Made by a program: the position numbers and the translations under genes | The notes under the pieces: model-generated | The model's database searches: none | Told to the model about the DNA's origin: nothing | Seen by the model: the letters and a program-made list of their open reading frames with translations, nothing else | Part shown: one piece after another, positions 12,840-24,080 of the stretch | Numbering within the stretch: the first letter of the stretch is position 1 | Layout of the letters: every line of letters starts with the position of its first letter | Assembly: GCF_040802235.1 (NCBI RefSeq) | Contig: NC_133162.1 | Coordinates: forward strand, 2,559,501 to 2,623,500 | Direction of reading: 5' to 3' | DNA length: 64,000 nt | DNA from: Manis javanica | Taxonomy: Eukaryota > Chordata > Mammalia > Pholidota > Manidae

Positions 12840-13275
12840 CACGAAACCACCCAAACTCTGGGTGTCACTGAGTGTCTGCAGGGGGGTACGCATCTCGGGT
12901 GGCCTCATCCTGACCCCCAGAACCTGCAAATGAGGCCTTACTTGGATGTGGGGTTTTTGCAGGTGTGACCAAGCTACATTCTCTTGAGAGGAATCACCCT
13001 GAGCTATGCGGGTGGACCTAAGTCTCTTTAAGGAGACAGAGGAGACGGCACAGAGAGAGACCCAAGCAAAGGCAGGGCCAGAGACGGCGGAAGAGGCCAC
13101 ACACCCAGAACACCTGGAGCAAAAGGCAAGCGAAGGCCCCCTGGAGCCCCTGGAGGGGCCTCCCAGCACCCTGACTTCAGACTGCTGGCCACCAGAACTG
13201 GGAGAGGACGGATTCCTCACGTTTAAGCCCCCAGTATGTGGCCATTCATCACAGCGACCCTAAGAAACTCATACA
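12840..13275 (+). mobile_element. MLT1-type MaLR LTR
   Basis: The full order of an MLT1 LTR can be followed: 'gacccccagaacctgcaaatgag' region, 'gaccaagctacattctcttg', 'gtggacctaagtctcttta', 'cagagacggcggaag', 'actgctggccaccagaactgg', 'gtttaagcccccagt'. It ends in 'aaactcatacag'. It is an old ERVL-MaLR insertion that explains the 85-residue frame inside it. Confidence 0.8.
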
Positions 13276-13730
13276 GTTGACAGACGTATGGTGCGGCTTG
13301 CAAGAAAGCAAAGAGATGTTGTTATATTCCTGCCCTGACAAGCACATCTAGGAGAAGAAATAAGAAGAGTAAGAAAAATATTTATCCTGAGCCAAAGGCA
13401 AATAGGAGAGATTCCTGGAGCAACACTCACACAAGTCAGGGCAGAGGATGGGGCTCTGGTTAAAGCAGGGACCTGAAAACTCAAACCCCCGTGGGACAGG
13501 ATGCCAGAGCCTCCCTCTGAACCGCCAGTGCTGACCATGCAGAATCCCTTGTTCCGAGTCACGGTTTCCATGTCCCGGGACGGGGCTCTTATCACAGCTG
13601 CTGAACTGCAGACCAGTCGGCCCTGGGAGACACCCTGAACTCCCGAGATGTGCACGGGGCTTGGTTCTGTGGAACCCAACACCAACAGGAGGAGAGGTGG
13701 GGGTCCTGCTCCCTGGGGCTGCCTCCCACC

Positions 13731-13809
13731 GGCCAGAGAGCACAGGGCCAGCTGCAGACCACGGGGCCAGAGAGCACAGGGCCAGCTGCAGACCACGGGG
13801 CCAGAGACC
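13731..13809 (+). repeat. 34-bp tandem duplication
   Basis: Two perfect 34-bp copies (starting 13,731 and 13,765, each ggccagagagcacagggcca...) are followed by a partial third. Perfect identity suggests a recent, probably polymorphic duplication. It also explains the repeated residues in a spurious minus-strand frame. Confidence 0.93.
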
Positions 13810-16139
13810 ATGGCGCCTTGACCCAAACAGTCCTGTCTGTGAAACACACACAATCCTCTGAGATTCCCATTGGTTTCAGGCCCTATTACCTTTTCACAGC
13901 AACAAATTTCTATATTTTTTAAGTGAATGATCTCCAACAAAAGTGACAATGAAATATACATGAACATCATGGTACATGGGTTTTTAGCTAGAAAAATCTC
14001 CTCATAGTTTGAATGACTGCTTCACAGGGTTGTATAGCTGGGAGCCGTTTGATTAGGTTATGACACAAGAGAAACAACATTTGCAGAAAGCACAAATCCG
14101 ATAACCACGTGTGAACCAGGAAAAACACGGTAGTAGTCAACAAAAAAATGACACAGCTGAGCCCAAATACCTCTCCAAAGCCATGAAAATGCCCACAAAA
14201 TGAGGAGGCAGTGCACCAAAACCAGGCCCTGGGCCCCAAGCCTGGCTGAACACAGTTGTCCTGCCTAGGGGTATGTATGTCGCCTGCCCTCCCGGGAACA
14301 ATTCCCAGAGCCACGTGAGGTGCAGAGCGCCCTGTGGGTGTGTCTGCGGCCTCCCTTGTGGCTGCATCGGCATTCACCAGCTCCATCTGCCCTGCCCGGC
14401 CTTCATGCCCCTACGGGCATGGCTCTGAGAGCCCCAGGATGAACACCATGCACTAAAGTCCTTCCCTCAGAGCCAGCTTCCTGGGAACTGGAACTGTTCT
14501 GGCTCAGGACCCTCCTGTTCCCATTCCCAGAATCCATTCCCTCCTCACTCTCCTGAAGAATTCTGAACCACCTTGAATTCTCCCAGCTTCAAGTCGTTTT
14601 CAGACTGTGATATTAGGTCTATTTCCTTGGGTGCATTCTCCCACTTGTGTGGGAGAAACTCATGGCTGTATCTTTCTGTGATTTATCACTTTCTTTGGAT
14701 CTTTTTCGGTGGAAATGTTTCCTCTCACCTGATTCTGCAAAAGCCTTAGCCTGGCCCTACAGGTTGTGTGGTTGAAGCAGCTCTTAGAATAAGCATTTGG
14801 GGCTTGAAAAGCCTTGTTCCCACTGCTCCACCTGGTCACCACCCCCCTCGATCCTTCCTTCGGCCTCACTCGCTGCCCAGGCCTTCTCTCCACTCCAGGG
14901 CCTGCGCGTTTTCCTCTTGCTTTTGAACCTGGTCTTTTTTATTTATTAAGTATTTATTTTTAATAGTTTGCTTATCACCCACATGTGTCAGGGACAGAGA
15001 ACAAAGGATCATTCCTGGGTCCACTCCCCATTGCTCGGCTTGGAGGTCCAGTCCAACTCTTCAGTAGACAAATTTTCATTAAAAGGTCCTTTTGCTTTTG
15101 AGTTTAAATCAGCCACCTCTTGATGTCTTCATTAGTCCTAATCCACCCCTGGAAACCACCTAGGAAAGGTTCCATTCTTCTGTGTGATATCCTTCTAATA
15201 GTCACTGATGGTGGTCCCCATGTCTTTGCAAGCTAAACGGTTCTAAAATACCATTTTGAAGAAATCCTTTCCTGGATGCACTCCCATTTGTCAATTGATA
15301 TTTAATTCTCTTAATACAATTTTCTCAAGATATTTCTTACCATTATGTTTTGCCATTGACAAGTCTATTTAGACTCTTAATTTCACGGCCAAAGTTCTTC
15401 CATGTGCAAAGAGTGATGAACCCACAGCCCAGCAGTGCCCCAGGACACCCCTAATGGATGGCCAGCCTGCCCTCGTGGAATATCCCAGATACCCCAGAAC
15501 TTGCCAGCCAGTTCTCAGACCACTGTGCAGACGTCAGTGGCTTTTCTTTCAATGAATCGAAATCTTCATCCAAATGAAAGATGAATGTATGAGAATGTCT
15601 GCTGCGACACTCCTTCTAATTGTAGAATCAGGATGAAGACGAGACATCTCAGTATCCTTCAGGTAAGGAAATGCTTAGTTTAATGTCACTCATGCCGGGG
15701 AAAAAACAGGCTTGTAAGGGCCGACATGGTGTGCCTGATGACACCAACCGGTGCGGGACACGCTGCTACAGGGATGGGGGAGGTCAGTATGTGAGCACTG
15801 AGTCACTTCAAGGACATAAACAATCATGTTTGTGTCCACATTTGTAAATACATAGGAAAAACCACGTGGGAAGTTGCCTGCCAGCAGCTGGCGGCGGCTC
15901 CCCCCCCAGAGACTAGAAAGTCCAGGCACAAAGCAGGCTTTCGGTCGGCTCTGTAAGTAAACGCTCCTGCCTTGTCTGAACTTCTACGAGCCTGTATTTT
16001 GTTATTTATAAAGAAGGAAATTATGTTCTCCATGGCCACATGCAGATGAACGACAGATCTAATAGCCCACATCTGCAAACCTGTGCTGAGAGCACCATGT
16101 GCCCGCCCTCACTGAGCCTCAAAGCAGGCCTGTCACCAT
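13810..16139. other. Intergenic stretch with no gene
   Basis: AT-rich, unique-looking DNA. There is no clear gene, RNA or named repeat, although parts near 14,930-15,400 may be unrecognised ancient repeats. Confidence 0.45.
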
Positions 16140-16240
16140 CTCCTTTAACACGTAGGAAGGCAGAGGCACAGAGAGGTCAAGTAATTTGCCCAGGCTATAC
16201 AGCAAGAACAGAGCTGGGACAGGGAAGGCATCCCAGGGTC
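16140..16240 (-). mobile_element. MIR SINE fragment
   Basis: 'ggcagaggcacagagaggtc', then 'aagtaatttgcccaggctat', then 'acagcaagaacagagctggg' is the reverse complement of the MIR core (cccagctctg...gtgaccttgggcaagttactt...). It is an ancient mammal-wide repeat. Confidence 0.85.
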
Positions 16241-19200
16241 TGACTCAGAGCCCTCATACCCAACCTTTTCCCCAACAATAGCCTGAATGTGTGCAGATGA
16301 CTTTTGAGAACAAAAAGCTGTTGAGTGTCCGGACTGCGGCCCCTCCTTCATGGGGCTGCCCCCAGTGCCCAGACCAGCACACGCCTCCCCCAGTCCTACG
16401 TGGACCTCGAGGACCGAGGTGACTGGGTCTCATTCGCCCTTGCTCATGAAACTGGCACAGTGCCTGACTGTAGAAAACACTCAATAAACCCACATTCCAG
16501 AATGTTCTAAAATGCATTCTACCTACACATTGATGTACATTATGTGTTAAGCACAAGTTCTGGAATTTCTGTTGTTCCCTAATCTGAGATGCACAAGTAC
16601 ACAGCTTGGTTCAAGTCTCGGAAATTCTTTAACCATATTTCATCTTTCAAACACTAACAGCTCAGGGTTGTTCTGAGTTTCAGCGAGAGCTGAGTGCATG
16701 AGAAGACAGCACAGGCTTGGCCACACGATCCCAGTTCCTCCATGTGCTGGCGTTCATCACATGTTTTCCTTTACTGCCTGACAGGGGCGGCAGCTGTCAG
16801 CCCTGCAGAGTCACTGCCACTTATTGACAAATCAGAGCCGGACGTCCCACAACCCCAAAGCTGCCTCAGGCTGGCCGAGTCCCCCGTCTGGGTTGCCAGT
16901 CACACCAGAGCTTCTGCCCAGTGACCTTCTGGAAGCTTCTCCCCATTGGCAACCAGGTCTGTGCAGTCACCCTGACGTGCCACCACTGCTGCCACCAGCC
17001 CTTCACACGGCTGCTTGGGGCAAGGTCACTAGCGCCCACTCACCCACCTGCTGCAGAGTGCCTCCTCGGGTGAATGCAGTGCCTGCACAGAATATTCCTG
17101 GTGACTTTATAAATGCTGGCTGGCTGAGTTAATTAGCAGAATGAAAACAAGGGTATAAACAAAATGAGCTCGGGCTCTCACCATGGCAGCAGGAAGAGGA
17201 AAATAAAGCCCTTCAAAGCCCTGATAGGACTCTAGCAGATCCATTTATCAGCGTCTGATTAGACACCGTTCCTTCGGAAAATAAATCCCCATAATTCTTT
17301 CCTTGACTAGACCAATAAACTGTTCTTAAGTGTTTTTTGCTTAAAAGTTTTCCTAGTTCTCTGTCTCAGCTCTGAAACTAAACGCCTACATTTAGGAGCT
17401 CAACCAGGCATGGAAGCAGATTTTAAATTCCCTCTGTCCTCTGTCCTGCTGCAGGCCCCACTCACAAGCCTGGTCCTCGCCCTTTCTTCCCTCCCGTCCA
17501 TTCCCAGGGACCAGAGAGGAGGAGGCCTGGCGTGAGCCACACCCCTCCACTGACCAGCTGGGTGAGCATAGGCAGCGGGGAGCTTGAACAAGCCCATGGT
17601 GGGAAAACAAGACAAACCTGTGTTGCAAATACCTAAAGAAACACCGCCACCCTGCTGTGCCTGGGCACGTGGGCTGCCTATGCCTTGCCCACCCCCACCC
17701 GCTTGACCCTGTAGGCTCAGGGAGACAGACCTGTGGTTCAAAGGAAACGGTTGGATCTGTAGGCTCAGGCTCCTTACCCCTCCAAGCCTGCTCCCCCCTG
17801 CAAAAGAGTCTCAGTCACCACCCAGCCCTGCTATGAGGCTACAGTGCACGTAACATGCCTGGCTTGGCACCCTGAACACCTGGCCCTGGAGTGGCCCCAT
17901 CACCAAATCTGTGTGCCCCAAAAGGCAGACACTCGTGGCCCGAGAGTGTGTGAGAGCCAGGGCCCCGTGTGCAGGCCTCAGCCACATCCTGCATGAGTCC
18001 TTACGCTCGGCTGTCAGCAGAGAAGAATGTATTAACCCATGTGTGGTGAGGATACTTTCTTAAATGCCAACGTTGATGCATCTTTCCAATATACTAAAAC
18101 CCCTAATGAAGATGTGCCCAAGATGAACAGACGCAATTAGAAAGAGGGCCTTTTTATTCCGTTCGATACGGAATCAGCTTTTTATTGCACAATTTATAAT
18201 ACCTTCACATTTTCAAAGTCAAAGAAGACAGAAAGGGGGACTCAGCATACCAGAGGGTATCATGTGTAATTATCTCTGGAGGAAAATGAGGACAAAAGTA
18301 TGACATAAATCTCTGAATAGTGAAACCCACAAGAACCAGGAAGATGTCTGTAAGTTTGCGCTCCTAACAAGCACCTCCTAAACTGGCTTCATAAACCCTT
18401 TGATCTTCCAGAATGTGGTTAAGTCTCCTGGCCAGCATTTTCAATGTGAAATGACAATACGTAAGGCATCTGTAAGGGGAGGCTCTCAAAGGGCTTTTGT
18501 GGCCCTGGCTGCCCCGGTGAGGACACCAGGCAGCGAGGAGCACGGGGCCGCCTGCGTCTGTGGGAGGCTGAGGCAGGACGCCCTCTATGCCCACCTGGGG
18601 TCCGAAGGCACCCAGGATGCAGCCAGAAGCCCAGGGCTGGTCGGCGGGCCACACACATGAGCACCCCTCTCTGCAGGAAGGACGCCCTCCCCACCCACTG
18701 AGGCCGAGGCGCAGAGGACGGGGTAAAGGAGGCAGTGGCCAGAGAGCCACAGGGCCCCCGGGTCCAGCAGGCAGTTCTGGGCTTCAGGCCCCGTGTTGGG
18801 ACGGGGCTCCTTTTGGGGCCACCAGCTCAACAGCTTGCAGCCCGTGAGCACCAATGAGCAGCCGAGAGCTGCTGCCTGAGCACAGATCTGTCCGGGCCCG
18901 TCGCGGGCCCACAAAGGGTGGCTGATCCCCCACCAGCCACCGCACGGCCACGGGAGCATTCACGACCCTCTGCCACCCTGAGCACCAGGCACAAGGCACA
19001 GGACTGGGAGGGCCATGGTGTCGGCCACAGGGAAGCAGCAGGTGCCCGGCCACCACCAGCCTGGGGCCGGGGAGGGCTTTCCGGGGCTGGCGCACCACCT
19101 CGGAGCCTCAGGGAGGGAAACCACACCCGCCGTCCTCCTGGGATCCCTGTCACAGAGCACCACAAGCAACCCGAGGGCATGATTCTCTTAAAGGGCTCTG

Positions 19201-20639
19201 GAGAACCTCCTCTCAGGAGGCTCATGACAAGATCTTTCATCTACTAAAATCCGATTGAGATTACGAACAGTCACTGTCGGTTCTCAAGTGGGAGAGGCTC
19301 ACTGTGGAGACATGGGGCACCCGAGCCTCGTCCCTCCTCCCAGGACGCTAAGGGCGCTGCCAGCACCCTCCCAGCACGGAGCCCGAGGGTGGAAACAGGC
19401 AGGGCCGCTGTTCCCAGGGAGGGCTTTTACTCTAAGCCTCCAAACACCAGGGTGAGGTCACTGCAGCCAGGGCGGCCGCATGAACCCTGGTACCCTATCT
19501 GGGAAGTGCTCCCAGCCAGCTGAGGTCATGCCCCTTCCCAGGGCATCACTGTGGGCATGAAGGCCCTGCCCACCCCTCTGGAGGGTGCCTCATGTCAGCT
19601 CTGGGGTGCACCAAGGCCTCTGGGGCACTTGTGGGAGCCCCCGTCTGCCTCCACCCTTCCTCCACCCCCATGCTGGCGCTCAGAGGGTCCCTAATAAACC
19701 CTCCCAACACCAGTCTCATGTCAGCATCGGCTTCCAGGGCATGGCCTCCCAAAGTGGACCCTGCAATGGGATTTGGGAGGGGGCAGTGAGGACCCAGCTA
19801 AGTGGAGCAGGTCACTTAGCACTTTCAGGGTGAGGAGCAGCTTGTGAGGAACTGTGCATGTGGCAGTGGGGGACGGTGATGAGGGGGGCTCCGGACAGGG
19901 CTCAGCCCCGCCCTGGGCAGGTGACCCCCACACAGACCCCAGGAACCACTCTAGGACCTGGGGTCCTCAGATGCTGCCAGTGGAGTGGCCCACCTCCCAC
20001 TGAGGGCTAGTGCTCCCCCTGCCTGGAAACCTCCCGGCTTCTGCCCTGTGGGCATTGTGCCCCCCTGGGGCCCAGCATCTCCTCCCGGCCTCAGGGCCCA
20101 CGACGGGCTCGCCCCAAGGAGGCCCTGGCCCCAGGCTGGGGTGCAGCAGCCTGTCCGGTCGGAGCTGGCCCTGTCAGTGGCCCATCAGGGTAGAAAGGCA
20201 GGGACCTGCTCACATGGGAGCATGGCCTCGGATACAGGAGCTGATGCCCCAGCGAGACCTGGAGGATGCCAGGAGCTTACACTTCAAACAGCATCCAAGT
20301 TCATGACAAGCCAGCCAGCAGACGATGTTTGCAGTGGGAGCGCCCACGCCTCGCGCGCACCGCAGCTCCACCTAACACCTGAGGCCGACTGTCCAGCTCT
20401 CCAGCGGCTCAGGGCCAACCTGACGCAGAGTGGACTGAGGCAGAGGGACCATTCGCCTCACTGTGGTGCAGCACAGAGAACACCTGGCCGTGTGCATGTA
20501 CAGCACCATTAGGCACACCCACAGTGCCATGCAGCAGCCCACCCCACCCCAAACTCTGCGTCTTGCCAACCTGGGCTCCATGCCTGGCAACACCATGTCC
20601 CCCTGCCCTCCACCGGCCGCTGGCCCTCACCATTCTGAT
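16241..20639. other. Intergenic stretch with no gene
   Basis: No gene was recognised. Two AT-rich islands at 17,100-17,360 and 18,030-18,350 stand out from GC-rich surroundings and are listed as findings. The GC-rich frames around 18,364-19,247 and 19,985-20,512 overlap on both strands and carry no domain. Confidence 0.45.
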
Positions 20640-20785
20640 TTTCATTACATTCATTTGACTATTTTTGATCCGTCAGATAAGTGGAATCATACAGTTTTGT
20701 CCTTTCGTCACTGAGCACGATGTCCTCAAGGTCCATCCACGCCACAGCCTGGGTCAGAGTCGCCCTCCTTTTAACACTAGATAAT
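20640..20785 (-). mobile_element. Old L1 fragment
   Basis: 'gataagtggaatcatacag', then 'actgagcacgatgtcctcaa', then 'ggtccatccacgcc', ending 'aacactagataatattcc', is the reverse complement of the conserved L1 segment near the ORF2 end. It is the antisense equivalent of 'tggaatattattcagcctta...'. Confidence 0.8.
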
Positions 20786-21376
20786 ATTCCAGCACATGCA
20801 GGCACGTGGATTTGCAAAAACGGAAAGTAGTCCTCAGCCTGCAAGTCCTCAGCCTCCAAGGCTGGCAGCGTCCGTCCAGTGGAGAGGCTGGTCTGGCGGC
20901 AGGGCTGCGGGTCATGGCAGCTGAGACCTTCGGTAGGTTCTCCTCCCGTCTGGCCCACCTGCCTGTCCTGGGCCACTGCACACAGGGCCCTGAGAGCAGC
21001 TCTCAAACTAATAAAAGCAAACAGAGTATCAGATTGCTCCTAATGAAGTTATGGGACTTCAGATGTTTACTGGAAGAAGTTAATTTGAAGGATGGTGCTG
21101 ATCTCCGGTTATCCTTTCAAGCAGACTGGCTTTGCACAGGGCCCTAGCCTCAGCTGGCACTGTCCAGGCAGCATGAGGACAGGCGGGGCAGGGGGCTGGC
21201 GCTGAGCTCTCGGGGGCTGGCCCTTCTGCCCAATGCCCAATGCCCGGCCCTCCTCCAGGTGGTGAGCTGCCGGGCTGCTGAAGAATGCCAGACACCCAGG
21301 CAAGCAGAGGGGCATTTCGCACCTGAGCCGCACAGGCAGGCACGTGCCTGGCTCTAAAGGGAACAGCCAGGCGGCC

Positions 21377-21404
21377 GGGGGTGGGGGAGTGGGGGAGTAG
21401 GGGA
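21377..21404 (+). other. G-quadruplex-forming motif
   Basis: GGGGG-T-GGGGG-AGT-GGGGG-AGTA-GGGG gives four G tracts with loops of 1-4 bases on the plus strand. Confidence 0.75.
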
Positions 21405-23964
21405 GGCTGTCTATCCCTGGAGACTTTCACATTTAAGAAAGCCCCATAAACCATAACCCCTGACCCCTGCAGACAGGAGTGATGACCCCTGAGCAGGTGG
21501 GCATACAAAGACACTGACTTCCCTACTACAAGGGTATCTCAGACGTCTGCCCCACATGCACGCTGCACAGAGGCGGTCACCCCAGTCCTATGCACGTCAC
21601 TAGGGGAACCAGCTAAGCAGGGCCTGTATTGCCTGCTGCACCAGACCCCTGGTTCAAGGCTGCCTCTCTCGCCCAGCATCCCAGGGAGGCTCAGATCACT
21701 GCTGCAGTGGGACAGGAGCTTCCGAGGCCAGGGAGAGTATGGCTCAGCTCTGCTCTGTGCAGTCCACGTGGGCATCCTGAAGCCAAGTAAGTTCCCGCTG
21801 CCCCATTCTCCACGACACCCTCCAGCACCTGGGTGTGGCATCGGGTGGGATGTGTGCTTCCTACCCAGCCCCGCCACTGGGAACCTGGCAGGCTTGGGAC
21901 AAGCTGCTCGCCCCCTCTGCCCTCGGGTTCCCCACACAACCGCCTCACGTCTGAGACCCTTTGACAGCCTCCTCTACTTGGAATGGCAGGAGCCCGAATG
22001 CCATGCGGACATGCTCTGTTCTTCCCGCCAGTGCCGGCCACTGGGTTAAAGGGGCCTCTCTGCCCTCCTCCTGCCTGGACGCAGCTATGGGAAGACAGGA
22101 AGTTCCAGCTCCACCATCACCTCAGAACAATGGCAACAGTGGCACAGGGCACAGGACAGCCCAGTCCCCGGGGACGCGGCAGGCCCACAGAGGTGGGAGC
22201 AGGTCTACCTGCGCATCTGAGGCTGTAAGAATTGTCACCACTCTGCCTTGTGGCCAAGAGCAGCCTGCCTGGCCTGCCGTTTGCTTGGCACATTATAGTT
22301 CAGCGAGCCACCCGGACCCCACTGCACTGCAGAGGCCCAGAGCAGCCCTCCAAGGCCCCGTGGGCTCAGCAAGCACAGCGGCCACCAGGCAGTGAGGCTG
22401 GTCCTGTCCACACATCACCCAGTGCTGGCCCTTCCGTGGGGTCCCACCACAGTCTAGGCAGGGCCCGGGGTTCTCTCTACTCCCCAGCCAATCCTCTCCT
22501 CTCCCACACCCTGCCCTCCTTCCCCACCAGGCCCACTGCCCTCCAGAGGGCCGAGCCCAGGGGGCCAAGGGACACAGACATACCTGAAGACAGACAGCTG
22601 CTGGAAAATGGGGGACAGAGACACAGGGCAGCAGACTCGGGACTGAGGTCAGAAAGGCCTCAACGTGCAAATACTGTGAAACCTGACGCCCCTCAGGCAC
22701 AAAGCAACTAAACCTTGATTAGAGCCATGTCCCTGACTTCTACCTGCCAGTGGCCATTGTAAATCCTGCGGAGGACTTTTACAAAGCCCTCAAGTCTCCT
22801 TTCCAAGGAAAGGCCACACTGAAAAGCTGTGCTCTTTACAAAGTGAGCTTCAAGAATGAAGCCACCCTTGCTTCAGATGCAGCCTTCAGGCACAGGCGGC
22901 CGGGCCTTTGGCACCCCCTGGGCACTGCCAGTGGTCAGAGCTGAGAAGGGGCAGCCAGGCTGGTCCAGGCCACACAAGCCAGGACCCAGCCTGGAACCTG
23001 GTCCCGGGGGGGTCACCTCGCGGTCAGTGGGGCTTCTGGAAGTCGACAAGTCAAAGCAAAAGAGTGTTTTTAGAGGGGGAGATTTTTGTGTTTCTGTTTA
23101 TGGAAAGAGCACTGCGAACGCGGCCTGGTCTGGAAAGGGCGCTTCTGTCTATCCGCCCGCCCGATGCTCCGTAGTGCGCGGTGTACCTCAGAGGAAGCGC
23201 ACCCGTTGGGTTCTCGGTGTTCCCACCTCAAGCCTCACTAAGAGCCGTGGGATTTTCACCGCAGTTTCACCTCGCGGAGCCCTAATTCGGGAGGGATGCC
23301 GTTAAACACACTCCCCACCTCCAGCGTGTAGCTAAAACAGAACGCATTTCTCAGACAGGTCCAAGAGCTACCGGAAAAGACCACAAATCTCCTTTGGCCA
23401 AAAACTGGGTGTATTTTTACAATTTCTGCTTTGAGCTATATTTGAAATCAATTTTTGCACAGGTAGACAGCAAACCTGTGAATGAGCAGCCGGCCTTGGT
23501 CACCGTGCTGACTGGTGCTTTGGGAGAAGATGCCCCACTGTGCCTGGGCCACGAGGGCCATTCAAGCCCCTGGCACCCGCACCCGGGGCGCTCCTCCGCG
23601 GCACCTGCCTGGCACAGTGACGCCAGGCAGTCAGGTCACGCCATCGCCAGTGTTTGTGCAGGAGCCCTTTTTCCAACAAGGTTTATGTTGAGGGTCTCGG
23701 CCATAGAACTAAAACAAATCCGTTCTCAGTTTTATGTCCTAATAAAGATTCTCTGGCTCAAACTACCTCTCCGCACCTGGAGAGAAAGCTCTATCGAACC
23801 TGTCTGGTTTCAGCCGACACAGGCGATTTGGGGCAGACAGGAAACACGGGGGGCCAGGGAACTTCCCCTCGCCCTGGGGAGGGACAGCCCTGTCAGTCTG
23901 AGTAGGAGCCCAGCCCACACCAGGAACTGAAAGATGACATGTGCCAAAGGGGCTTGCCCCTTCC

Positions 23965-24080
23965 CAGGCACGCATGCGTGCACACATGCATGAGTGTGGG
24001 AAGATACAACACACATGCATGCACACACACACTCTGGGAACACGCACATGTGGCATGACGCACGCACACACACACGGGCC
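23965..24080 (+). repeat. Imperfect CA/CATG-rich low-complexity tract
   Basis: Interrupted alternating 'gcatgcgtgcacacatgcat' and 'acacacacac' segments. A degenerate microsatellite. Confidence 0.8.

Noticed and set aside
13269..13970. 233-codon minus-strand open frame with repeated residues
   Set aside because: The repeats come from the 34-bp duplication. Other frames are equally open and there is no domain.
22750..22944. 64-codon frame that looks somewhat protein-like (VNPAEDFYKALKSPF)
   Set aside because: It has no flanking splice-site pair I could trust and no recognised homologue. Considered only as a chance frame.
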